DNA from: Candidatus Sabulitectum sp.
GTDB taxonomy: Bacteria; Fermentibacterota; Fermentibacteria; Fermentibacterales; Fermentibacteraceae
Length of the DNA stretch: 11,319 nt
NCBI GenBank assembly: GCA_023145935.1
Contig: JAGLDB010000051.1
Span: 1-11,319 of the forward strand
Reading direction: 5' to 3'
Below the pieces are notes generated by a model, which had not been told where the DNA came from, made no database searches, and saw only the letters and a list, made by a program, of their open reading frames with translations. Within the stretch, counting starts at the first letter, position 1. Each line of letters starts with the position of its first letter. Position numbers and translations under genes: made by a program. Positions 1 to 6,759 of this stretch are shown piece by piece.

Positions 1-32
1 TGTACCCGATAGAATCAGGCTACATTGCCAAT

Positions 33-54
33 AGCCCCTCCGGGGGTTGTTTTA
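33..54 (+). terminator. Possible rho-independent terminator of a gene left of the window
   Basis: A short hairpin pairs AGCCCC with GGGGTT around a TCCG loop (one G-T wobble) and is followed by GTTTT. It would end a plus-strand transcript coming from outside the window. The stem is only six pairs, so this is tentative. I see no gene in bases 1-170. Confidence 0.35.
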
Positions 55-170
55 TGCTGAAAAAGGCTCCCCAAAGTAAAAGCAATACGGTTCCAAACCA
101 GACCGAACAAGTCTCTCCAGGTGCAAAATTCATGAAAGTTGTGGAACACCCTTAACCTGTCGATGGATAT

Positions 171-194
171 AAAAATGGGGAGCTTCTGCTCCCC
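171..194 (-). terminator. Rho-independent terminator of tRNA-Gln
   Basis: Read on the minus strand, GGGGAGC pairs perfectly with GCTCCCC across an AGAA loop, followed by ATTTTT. It lies 11 nt beyond the encoded CCA of the tRNA, exactly where the tRNA transcript should end. Confidence 0.8.
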
Positions 195-205
195 GAAAAG
201 ATAAA

Positions 206-279
206 TGGCTGGCGAACAGGGAGTCGAACCCCGATTATCGGATCCAGAGACCGATGTCCTGCCATTGGACGATTCGCCA
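206..279 (-). tRNA. tRNA-Gln (anticodon CUG)
   Basis: The 74-nt minus-strand sequence folds into a complete cloverleaf. The acceptor stem is TGGCGAA/TTCGCCA with discriminator G and encoded CCA at 206-208. The D arm is GTCC/GGAC. The anticodon arm is TCGGT/TCCGA (one T-T at its loop end) with loop CTCTGGA, giving anticodon CTG for codon CAG. The T arm is CGGGG/CCCTG with a TTCGACT loop. It is a single-gene unit with its own promoter and terminator. Confidence 0.95.
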
Positions 280-289
280 GCGAGCAGCA

Positions 290-318
290 ATTATCATAAA
301 TTGATTATGTTCTGTCAA
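290..318 (-). promoter_or_regulatory. Sigma-70 promoter of tRNA-Gln
   Basis: On the minus strand TTGACA (318-313) and GATAAT (295-290) are separated by 17 bp. This puts the start of transcription a few bases ahead of the mature tRNA 5' end at 279. The -35 is consensus and the -10 differs at one base. Confidence 0.7.
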
Positions 319-341
319 GTATTTTGAAAAGGAGGGAATGC

Positions 342-716
342 GTGTCTAAGAAGAATACTGCTGGAATTCTGCCAAATTTTATTATTGCAGCACTTGTGCT
401 TTTTCTGACGTCCCTTATTCTGGGAGACCGCATGGTGTTTTCAGGATTCTGGGGCATAATAATTACGGCCGGTGTAATCGGACTTTTGAATTTCTTTATT
501 GCACCTGTTATTGCGCTTCTTACCTGCCCTCTGCAGATACTGACTCTTGGGCTGGCCAGATTTCTTGTGAGCGGGCTGATGATTATTCTGGCGTCACACT
601 TCCTTGATAGTTTTGCCGTTGCCAGCTACTGGTGGGCAGTACTAGCTGCTGTGGTTATTTCCATTCTGACCTCTGCTGTTGAAAATCTCTTCGGTGTCAG
701 GAATCGTCAGAACTGA
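342..716 (+). CDS. Phage holin 4_2 / YvlD-like family membrane protein (PF04020)
   Basis: A 124-residue integral membrane protein of unknown physiological role. After a short basic N-terminus (MSKKN) there are about four hydrophobic helices, near residues 10-28, 36-56, 57-88 and 95-115. The central stretch LLNFFIAPVIALLTCPLQ followed by LTLGLARFLVSGL is the hallmark of this family, where an Asn-x-x-x-x-Pro element precedes a Leu-Thr-Leu-Gly motif. Despite the family name, chromosomal members are not phage lysis proteins, and no phage genes are nearby. I chose GTG at 342 because GGAGG at 331-335 sits 6 nt before it; the in-frame TTG at 324 would place that site inside the gene. No clear promoter is seen. 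Its last 20 bases overlap the end of the convergent CofE-like gene. Confidence 0.85.
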   Translation: MSKKNTAGILPNFIIAALVLFLTSLILGDRMVFSGFWGIIITAGVIGLLNFFIAPVIALLTCPLQILTLGLARFLVSGLMIILASHFLDSFAVASYWWAVLAAVVISILTSAVENLFGVRNRQN

Positions 717-1404
717 TCTTCCGCACAATACCTGCAGGGGTCTGCGCCTTACCTTGGCCCAATGGATTGTCCTTAAGAATAGCAATAAGCAGATTCTGAT
801 CTTTTTCCAGAGGGTAACAACCAAGAATGTTTCCACCCAGGTCGTTTATGTCCACCACAGCCACAGCGCAACCGAATCTTTCTGATAACTTCTTTGAAAC
901 TCCTTCCGGATCCAGCGGGGCAAGACTTACTGCGTTATTGAATGGTGGTATTGTGCCGCTTGTCGGCCCGTCTATAGATCTGGCACAAGTGCCTGCTATC
1001 CTGTAAAAATCTCCTCTTCTGCCAAAAATCTTAGTGAAGCCCCCAGCCATGGCAGCAAAAAGAATTCTGGCCGTTCCGCATTCCCGCAGGGCGCATTCCA
1101 TAGTCTCCGGCATTCCCAGGCCTATTCCCGAAGGTGTTCTTGTTACATATCTGCTAAGAAATCGGGCGAGAGACCTTACATGAAGATCGTCCTCTCCAAG
1201 AACAAAATACCTGCCCTGGCTACCGCCTACAGCCTTCTCACTTACAAAAAGAGTATCGTCAGCGGACAAAACCAGCCCTGCTGAAGAAAGGCCTTCATGT
1301 ATTGCCTCTGCCAGATCGTCTCCGCGAAGAATCAATCTGGTCTTTACAGGAATTCTCTGCCAGTCAACGCCGTCTATGGTAATTACAGGAGCCTTTGTCT
1401 GCAT
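697..1404 (-). CDS. CofE-like coenzyme F420-0:L-glutamate ligase family protein
   Basis: A 235-residue soluble protein of the F420-0:gamma-glutamyl ligase family (PF01996). True CofE adds glutamate to F420-0 using GTP. Family-typical segments in order are RIPVKTRLILRGDDLAEAI near residues 18-36, a SEKAVGGSQGR segment, ARFLSRYV and the GIGLGMPETM stretch. These are followed by IDGPTSGTIPPFNN, VAVVDINDLGGN and a C-terminal DNPLGQGKAQTPAGIVR. The length suits a stand-alone bacterial member without the nitroreductase domain of FbiB. I chose ATG at 1404 because GAGAGG lies 5 nt upstream on this strand; a start at 1461 would run into the divergent gene. Family membership is clear, but no other F420 gene is present, so the substrate is uncertain. 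Confidence 0.8.
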   Translation of the reverse strand: MQTKAPVITIDGVDWQRIPVKTRLILRGDDLAEAIHEGLSSAGLVLSADDTLFVSEKAVGGSQGRYFVLGEDDLHVRSLARFLSRYVTRTPSGIGLGMPETMECALRECGTARILFAAMAGGFTKIFGRRGDFYRIAGTCARSIDGPTSGTIPPFNNAVSLAPLDPEGVSKKLSERFGCAVAVVDINDLGGNILGCYPLEKDQNLLIAILKDNPLGQGKAQTPAGIVRKISSDDS

Positions 1405-1441
1405 ATATTCCTCTCTCAACCTTCTTAAGGGGGTAATACTC

Positions 1442-2143
1442 TTGAATCTAATTGAATCCACATCAGCGGAAGTAGCAAAGGCGGACCATTCTATTATTCT
1501 TCTTCCCGCCGGCAGCCTGGAACAGCATGGAACAGAGGCTCCACTTGGCTGCGATGGAATAATTGCTCAGGCTCTGTGCCGTAAGACTGGAATGATCACA
1601 GCTACGCCGGTGCTTCCAGCTCTTTTCTACGGTTATTCCCTCTGCCACACATCTTTTCCCGGAACATTCTCAATATCAGAGAACACCTACTCTGCTCTTC
1701 TACTGGACATTATCAGCGAGGCTGCAAGAAACAAATTCAAGCAAATTCTTATTCTCAGCGGTCATGGTGGCAACAGAAGCTGTGCCGAGAGGGCAATTGC
1801 AAAATCAGATAGAGCAATAAGCAGCCACTACATAGGTTACTGGCAACTGCCCGGGGTACAGAAGGAAGAGAACCTTCTGTTTAAAAAATCAGGATATCAC
1901 ATAACTGCAGCCGAAACATCAATGGTCTGGTACTTACTTTCAGGATCTATCCCCGGAGTATTCACAGGCACATATCCCGCGGCAACAGAAATCATTTCAA
2001 ATCTTTCCCCGGAGCAATGGAGAAACGCCTACCCTGATGGAGGAGTGGGAGCTGATCTATCGGATGCATCTGTCAGAAAGGGTAAAATTCTTTTTGATTT
2101 CATTGCGAATTCTCTGGGTGAAACCATTAAGAAAATGAGATGA
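1442..2143 (+). CDS. Creatininase-family amidohydrolase
   Basis: A 233-residue protein of the creatinine amidohydrolase family, metal-dependent enzymes that open cyclic or formyl amides. Members include creatininase, the archaeal FAPy deformylase ArfB of flavin/F420 synthesis, and MftE of mycofactocin maturation. The signature PAGSLEQHG lies at residues 22-30, with probable metal ligands Glu27, His29 and Asp38 (in PLGCD). A SGHGGNRS motif and a C-terminal HITAAETSMVWYL segment complete the metal and substrate site. The start is inferred as TTG at 1442, 8 nt after AAGGGGG (1427-1433); upstream ATG 1376 has no ribosome site and lies inside the neighbouring gene. It is divergent from the CofE-like gene with 37 bp between starts. 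The exact substrate cannot be told from sequence. Confidence 0.85.
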   Translation: MNLIESTSAEVAKADHSIILLPAGSLEQHGTEAPLGCDGIIAQALCRKTGMITATPVLPALFYGYSLCHTSFPGTFSISENTYSALLLDIISEAARNKFKQILILSGHGGNRSCAERAIAKSDRAISSHYIGYWQLPGVQKEENLLFKKSGYHITAAETSMVWYLLSGSIPGVFTGTYPAATEIISNLSPEQWRNAYPDGGVGADLSDASVRKGKILFDFIANSLGETIKKMR

Positions 2144-2259
2144 TCAGGCTCTGCAGTATCTATGTCTAGTAGAGTATGCAATTGGTGTATTTCCCTGAAG
2201 GAACAGAGATTGCTCAAGAATACCAGCTTTACTTGAAATCGATAGTGCAGGAGGATTTC

Positions 2260-2288
2260 TTGACGGATGTACCCTAATGCTGTATGGT
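2260..2288 (+). promoter_or_regulatory. Possible promoter for the 2407 gene
   Basis: TTGACG (2260-2265) and TATGGT (2283-2288) are 17 bp apart, in the 263-bp gap between the creatininase gene and the next gene. It would give a leader of about 110 nt. The rest of this gap shows no convincing gene or hairpin. Confidence 0.4.
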
Positions 2289-2406
2289 CAAATTCATGTG
2301 GAAGATAAATACATTAGATAACTGACATTGTTGCTTCGCTAACGATCCTGGATTTTTGCTGAAGCTGTCTTTTCCGTTATCTGACAAGTAGAACAAAGGA
2401 GTATCT

Positions 2407-3237
2407 ATGAATGATGTTCATCTGGTTTTGTCTATTCCTCAGGGTATTACAACCGCTACCTCCCTTGGAGTCGAGGGACTCGCCAGGCACCACAGCCCAG
2501 GCTCGGGCAAGCACTTCAAGGGCCGTAAGATTTTGGTTGATCTGGCGGTCAAAGATCAAAAACCGGATTTCACATACCTTGATGACGGAGGTTGGCGTGA
2601 TGCTCTTGGCGACAGCATAAACGCACTTGCTGCAGCCGGTGCCGGTAACCGCACCAAAACAGCTCTGTCCAACAATGCATTCTCGTGTACCCCGGTTGAA
2701 GCTTACAACCGGGTATTTCTGGCAAAAACTGGTGGTAAGGTTTTGGAAATGGAGAATGCGGGTCAGCTCCATGTATTCAAATCCCATGACTGCCATGAAG
2801 ATATGTCCCAGTCTGAGGTTGCAGAAGCAGCAGGAACTCCTGATGATCCTCACAGAGAAAGCCACCTGTACCTTGTGATGTGCCCGATACAACTGCTGCT
2901 GGTATCAAATCTTACCCCTGTTGAATACGCCTGGTATGCTACTCACAGACCAGGTAAGATGTTTCGCCAGGTAATTTTCACGGAACTTCAGACTGAACAC
3001 TGCCGAATTGCTGCTCAGAGCCGCTTCACCAATGCCAGAAAAGAAATAGAGACTCTGCCTAAAAAGAAAACGAAGACAATAGTGTCCGGCGATTGTATAA
3101 ATGAAGTACCTTTCCATATGTGGGCTGGTTACAAGAACCGCAAAGAAGACGGACTGTACATCGCTGATCAGGAAAAGATCAATGTGTGGCGGTTCCCTTC
3201 CGAGATTTCAGCATTGTGGGAAAGAGCAGAAGGCTAA
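2407..3237 (+). CDS. Hypothetical protein, 276 residues, no recognised family
   Basis: I do not recognise this protein. It appears soluble and cytoplasmic: no signal peptide and no membrane segment. The N-terminal third starts NDVHLVLSIPQG and holds an RKILVDLAVKDQKPDFTYLDDG stretch. A central segment is rich in His, Cys and acidic residues (VFKSHDCHEDMSQSE), and a basic patch, LPKKKTKTIV, lies near residue 220. The C-terminus is Trp-rich. Five Cys residues are scattered rather than paired as in a zinc ribbon. ATG at 2407 is well supported by AAAGGAG at 2395-2401, 5 nt upstream. The gene stands alone, with a candidate promoter in front and a hairpin terminator 60 bases behind it, so it is likely monocistronic. 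The long open frame and good ribosome site make it a real gene. Confidence 0.7.
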   Translation: MNDVHLVLSIPQGITTATSLGVEGLARHHSPGSGKHFKGRKILVDLAVKDQKPDFTYLDDGGWRDALGDSINALAAAGAGNRTKTALSNNAFSCTPVEAYNRVFLAKTGGKVLEMENAGQLHVFKSHDCHEDMSQSEVAEAAGTPDDPHRESHLYLVMCPIQLLLVSNLTPVEYAWYATHRPGKMFRQVIFTELQTEHCRIAAQSRFTNARKEIETLPKKKTKTIVSGDCINEVPFHMWAGYKNRKEDGLYIADQEKINVWRFPSEISALWERAEG

Positions 3238-3296
3238 CTTCTGCGAAGCCATCGCATCTCTCCCGGGTAAGATGCATTACTTTTCTCTCGCATGGC

Positions 3297-3333
3297 AGAA
3301 GGGGCATGACTTTCGTCACACCCCTTCTTTTCT
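3297..3333 (+). terminator. Terminator hairpin between convergent genes
   Basis: AGAAGGGG (3297-3304) pairs with CCCCTTCT (3321-3328), with an inner TGAC/GTCA stem and TTTC loop, then TTTTCT. It ends the 2407 gene. On the opposite strand two C-A mismatches become U-G wobbles and the loop becomes GAAA. There the stem is a continuous 14 pairs, so it may also end or protect the hsp20 mRNA. Confidence 0.65.
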
Positions 3334-3343
3334 AACTGCAGGA

Positions 3344-3769
3344 TCAGCCCTTGATTTCGATCTTTCGATGAAGAGCCTTCTCTTCCTTGGGAATAGTGAT
3401 AGTAAGAACACCATCCTTGAAAGATGCATCAGCCTCATCAGCTTTCATATCGGATGGCAGAGTAAAGCTGCGTACAAAAGAGCCGTATCTGAACTCTCTT
3501 CTGTGCCAGGTATCACCCTTCTGCTCTTCATCTATCTTCTTCTCTCCACGAATGGTGAGAACACCATTTGAGACCTCTATGTCGATGTCTTCTCTGGGAA
3601 TCCCCGGAAGTTCTATCTTGAATCTGATGGAATCACCCTTTTCACAGATGTCCACCGGTGGTGCCCACTGAACATTCGTGTCCTCTGCATCATCAGGCCA
3701 CAGTCCGTCAACAAGCCTCCCCATGGACCTTGCCATATCGTAAGGCATCATTTTCTTTCTATATATCAT
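3344..3769 (-). CDS. Hsp20/alpha-crystallin small heat-shock protein
   Basis: A roughly 141-residue ATP-independent holdase chaperone that binds unfolding proteins in the cytoplasm as oligomers. The alpha-crystallin domain opens with WAPPVDICE near residue 37. It continues through IELPGIPREDIDIEV and GVLTIRGEKK, and ends with the diagnostic DGVLTITIPK. The C-terminal IEI (I-x-I) needed for oligomer assembly is in the tail RKIEIKG. Two in-frame ATGs compete, 3775 and 3769. I prefer 3769 because GGAG is 7 nt upstream of it but only 1 nt from the first; using 3775 would add two residues. The gene ends in TGA just inside the convergent terminator. It is separated from the upstream tldE gene by a strong terminator, so it has its own promoter. 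No CIRCE element is visible. Confidence 0.93.
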   Translation of the reverse strand: MIYRKKMMPYDMARSMGRLVDGLWPDDAEDTNVQWAPPVDICEKGDSIRFKIELPGIPREDIDIEVSNGVLTIRGEKKIDEEQKGDTWHRREFRYGSFVRSFTLPSDMKADEADASFKDGVLTITIPKEEKALHRKIEIKG

Positions 3770-3852
3770 TGCCATTCTCCTCTCTTCCCTTTTCAGGGGT
3801 TGTCTTTGCTCTATCCTTACGCATAGACCTTGCCAGAATAGAAAAGAATGCG

Positions 3853-3880
3853 TTTATATTGTTGTAAATCAAGGTATTAA
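3853..3880 (-). promoter_or_regulatory. Weak candidate promoter of hsp20
   Basis: On the minus strand TTAATA (3880-3875) and TATAAA (3858-3853) are 16 bp apart in an AT-rich stretch. An 8-bp tandem repeat AAGGTATT AAGGTATT occupies 3871-3886. There is no sigma-32 CCCCAT-type -10 and no CIRCE operator, so the mode of heat control is not evident. Confidence 0.3.
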
Positions 3881-3924
3881 GGTATTGTACATAATTCATA
3901 TTTGAAGTGAATTACGATACAGGC

Positions 3925-3962
3925 AGAAAAAGAGCGTCAGAATGGTGTGCCATTCTGACGCT
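3925..3962 (-). terminator. Strong rho-independent terminator of tldD-tldE
   Basis: A perfect 13-bp stem (AGCGTCAGAATGG at 3933-3945 with its complement at 3950-3962) has a 4-nt loop. On the minus strand it is followed by CTTTTTCTG. It begins 21 nt after the tldE stop. Confidence 0.9.
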
Positions 3963-3982
3963 ACTTTCAGATGCAGACTATT

Positions 3983-5290
3983 CTATGAACCAACTACGCT
4001 GATATCCTCCAGAAGAATTGAAGGATTATCGTACATACTATCGGTGTAGTAAGGCTTGTTCTCTACGGCAATTGTCTTTGAAAGCATCTCATAGATATTA
4101 CCGGCCATCATGGCATCTTTAACCCTACCTACAACCTTGCCGTTTTCAACATACAACCCCGGGTTCAAACCGATTGAAAGATCGCCATTCAGGATGTTAC
4201 CGGAGTGGGCTCCCAGGGCGCCGTAAACAATCACGCCGCGATCCATCATGGCAAGCATTTCTTCAAACGATTTGCTTCCCAGGGAAAAGGTTGCGTGGGA
4301 AAGACTGGGAGCAGGGCTCATTGAAACCTTTTCGCCACCCCACATTCCACCTCGAAAACCTGTTCCAAGAGGGGCTGTGTTCATTTTCGAAGCGTAATCA
4401 AGGTTGTTGTAAACAGTTTTGAAAACACCATTTTCAAACACAGGAACACGGCGGGTTTTTATTCCTTCGTCGTCGAAGAATCTTCTACCGGTTCTTCCCT
4501 CTGCTGGATCGCTGATCAGTGAAATAAGAGGAGAAACAACCGGTGAATCAACCTTGTTCAAAAGCGGGGAAACCTTTTCGTAAAATGATTTTGCCGAAGA
4601 AGCAACTCCAAGCCTCCAGGTAAGAGCGTACATGGAATCCGGGGTGAAGAGAACTTTCATCCTGTTATCGCCTATTTCCACTTCCGGGAGAGAACTGTGG
4701 AAAAAATCCACCGTTCTTTTCACATCAGATACACATGGTTCAGCGTCAGAGACTCCTATGAAAACATTTCGTATACCGGAGCTTGTTCCCGGATAAATCA
4801 TCGAGCCCATGCTGTATACTGTTGATTCCTTCTGGCGAAGATCAGAACCTGAGGTGTTAAGTATTCTTAGTTCAGAAGTGCCGCAACCGGCTGCTGCCTC
4901 AATAATACCCTCTTTGATCACACCGTAAAGATCTTCGATCTGCTCTACATTCTTTCTGATTTCCGGGAAACTCATACCCTCTACTGCTTCATCATAGTCT
5001 TCAGAAATTGAGATAGAACCGGAATCAGGAAAATCGTAAAGAGCTTCAACACCGGCATCAAGGGATGACAAAGCGTTGGCTACAAGCTCCTCTCTATCTA
5101 TGAGGTTCTTGGTGTAGGCAAAACCCAGCTTATCATCCTTGAGAATTCTCAGAGATACTCCTGACTGAATGGAAGCAGACACCTCATTCACTGCTCCATT
5201 TACCTTGCTCATACTCAGAGATTTTTCCCTGATGCTGTATACTTCCGCCTTAAGCCCCTTTGCAGCAGCGATCTTAAGCAGCTTTTCCAT
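3983..5290 (-). CDS. tldE: TldE/PmbA-family subunit of the TldD/TldE protease
   Basis: A 435-residue homologue of TldE (PmbA), the non-catalytic partner that forms a heterodimer with the zinc protease TldD. The pair digests unfolded or leader-type peptides, as in microcin B17 maturation and CcdA turnover in E. coli. Family features include the N-terminal helix followed by SMSKVNGAVNEVSASI, then GVSLRILKDDKLGFAYT near residues 45-60, and a C-terminal half with RRVPVFENGVFKTVYNNLDYASK. The end is GRVKDAMMAGNIYEML. As expected for TldE, there is no HExxxH motif. Its ATG overlaps the tldD stop as TAATG, with a GGGGGGT ribosome site inside the end of tldD, which implies translational coupling and equal synthesis. 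Length is normal. A terminator follows. Confidence 0.92.
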   Translation of the reverse strand: MEKLLKIAAAKGLKAEVYSIREKSLSMSKVNGAVNEVSASIQSGVSLRILKDDKLGFAYTKNLIDREELVANALSSLDAGVEALYDFPDSGSISISEDYDEAVEGMSFPEIRKNVEQIEDLYGVIKEGIIEAAAGCGTSELRILNTSGSDLRQKESTVYSMGSMIYPGTSSGIRNVFIGVSDAEPCVSDVKRTVDFFHSSLPEVEIGDNRMKVLFTPDSMYALTWRLGVASSAKSFYEKVSPLLNKVDSPVVSPLISLISDPAEGRTGRRFFDDEGIKTRRVPVFENGVFKTVYNNLDYASKMNTAPLGTGFRGGMWGGEKVSMSPAPSLSHATFSLGSKSFEEMLAMMDRGVIVYGALGAHSGNILNGDLSIGLNPGLYVENGKVVGRVKDAMMAGNIYEMLSKTIAVENKPYYTDSMYDNPSILLEDISVVGS

Positions 5291-6651
5291 TATACACCCC
5301 CCACAACCATGGAACGGATAAGAACACTTGGGCCTCCGTAACCACTTTTGATATTCATCTGCCCTTTACCGCATCCTCCACGCTCGCTGAGCTTCATATC
5401 GTTGTCCATAGCTTCAATGTTTTTCATGGTTGTAAAGAGATTACCCATAATGTTGATATCCCGCACCATCTCCTTTATTTCTCCATTTTTAACAATGTAG
5501 CCATACTGAGCACCAAAAGTGAAGTTCTCTCCTGATGTCTGCCCGCCTTTGCCGTCGCACAGATAAAGACCATCGCCCATCTGTTTCATCAGATCTTCCA
5601 GGTGCATCTCTCCCTTTTCAAGATAGATGGTACCCATTCTGACAATAGGCTCAAATCCATGATCCTGGGCTACGCAGTGACCGGTAACCGGTTCATTAAA
5701 CTCGGCTGCAGTTCTTCTTGAATGAAGTCTTCCCTTGAGAATTCCGTTGACCATGAGAGGAATTGTCTTTACCGGTACTCCCTCGTCATCATATTTGTAG
5801 AAACCAACCTGATTGGGGATGAGCGTATCGGCGATAATGGTAACAACATCGCTTCCAATCTGCTTATCCATTTCCATTTTCGCTCTGAGAGGTGGATTAT
5901 CCTCAATTATATCTGCTTCGCTGAAGTGACCGAAGGCCTCGTGGATGAAAACACCTGTAAGACTCGGGTTGATCACCACATCATAGGTACCACCTTTTAC
6001 CGGATCGGCATCAAGTAGCTCTCTTGCGATCTGTGCCCTTTTAAGAAACACATCTTCTCTGTCTTTGAGAGCTGCCATTCCATTGGCACCACCAACTGCA
6101 GCACGAATATTCTGAGTCAGATCGTCGCGTCTGGCAACAACTTCTCCACCAATACTCACCGTGCAAACACGCTCACGAATGGCAGAACCTTCACTGGAAA
6201 CGAAAAACTTTTCTCTGTCTACCTCGCTATAGGCCATGTTCGTATTAGCAATCTCCGGCTGATCAAGCATTACATCATTGTATTTCTTCAAAAGGGTCAT
6301 CTTCTCTTCAAGAGATACCAGAGCAGGATCACCCTTCAAGTCAGGCTCAACATTGTCTTCAAAAACTTCAACCCCGGCCAGCACTACGGTTTTCCCTCCG
6401 CCAGCCATTGCTGAAGCTCCCTGTACAGCAAGCTTGACTGCTTCCGGTACATCCTCTTCTTTTGTTACGGTAACCGAAGAAAACCCGCCGTCCTTAAGAG
6501 CTCGCACTACAAAGCCATCTGTGGTATTGGATCCGGCCTTTTTTAATTCGCGTCCAGCCATTGAAATTGTGGTAGTTTTCTTCACTTCGTAGCGAATATC
6601 CACATAATCAGCGGCTGCTGTGGAAATCATTTCCTTTAATTTCTCAAGCAT
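5290..6651 (-). CDS. tldD: TldD-family zinc metalloprotease subunit
   Basis: A 453-residue catalytic subunit of the TldD/TldE peptidase, which threads short or unfolded peptides into an enclosed chamber. The zinc-protease motif HExxxH is HEAFGH at residues 237-242, in the context VFIHEAFGHFSEAD. The third zinc ligand is probably Cys427 in GGCGKGQ near the C-terminus. The preceding MSERGG-like stretch (LSERGG) and the NIMGNLFTTMKNIEA segment are family typical. ATG at 6651 has AGGGG 4-5 nt upstream. Length is close to the family norm, and all catalytic residues are present, so it should be active. It is first in a two-gene unit with tldE, 108 nt downstream of an ABC exporter gene on the same strand. 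Confidence 0.95.
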   Translation of the reverse strand: MLEKLKEMISTAAADYVDIRYEVKKTTTISMAGRELKKAGSNTTDGFVVRALKDGGFSSVTVTKEEDVPEAVKLAVQGASAMAGGGKTVVLAGVEVFEDNVEPDLKGDPALVSLEEKMTLLKKYNDVMLDQPEIANTNMAYSEVDREKFFVSSEGSAIRERVCTVSIGGEVVARRDDLTQNIRAAVGGANGMAALKDREDVFLKRAQIARELLDADPVKGGTYDVVINPSLTGVFIHEAFGHFSEADIIEDNPPLRAKMEMDKQIGSDVVTIIADTLIPNQVGFYKYDDEGVPVKTIPLMVNGILKGRLHSRRTAAEFNEPVTGHCVAQDHGFEPIVRMGTIYLEKGEMHLEDLMKQMGDGLYLCDGKGGQTSGENFTFGAQYGYIVKNGEIKEMVRDINIMGNLFTTMKNIEAMDNDMKLSERGGCGKGQMNIKSGYGGPSVLIRSMVVGGV

Positions 6652-6695
6652 AATTCCCCTATCTTTTTGTCTACTGGTGTGTTCAGAGATGCAGA

Positions 6696-6725
6696 GATAT
6701 ACTAAAAAAGTAGTTTTTGTACCAA
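6696..6725 (-). promoter_or_regulatory. Weak candidate promoter of tldD
   Basis: On the minus strand TTGGTA (6725-6720) and TATATC (6701-6696) are 18 bp apart, each matching four of six consensus bases. It would give a leader of about 40 nt. An A/T-rich inverted repeat at 6711-6731 overlaps it; there is no good terminator for the ABC gene, so read-through into tldD is possible. Confidence 0.3.
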
Positions 6726-6759
6726 AAAACTGATCTGTGCTAGAGGAACAAACTTCGTA

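Noticed and set aside
15..290. Minus-strand open frame of 91 codons
   Set aside because: It runs through the tRNA-Gln gene and its terminator, so it is a chance frame.
342..716. Prophage lysis gene because of the 'phage holin' family name
   Set aside because: PF04020 members are common chromosomal membrane proteins, and no endolysin, structural or integrase gene is nearby.
2377..2892. Minus-strand open frame of 171 codons opposite the 2407 gene
   Set aside because: The plus-strand gene is longer, with a good ribosome site, promoter and terminator; the antisense frame has none.
3776..3924. CIRCE or sigma-32 control of hsp20
   Set aside because: No TTAGCACTC/GAGTGCTAA inverted repeat and no CCCCAT-type -10 could be found upstream of the gene.
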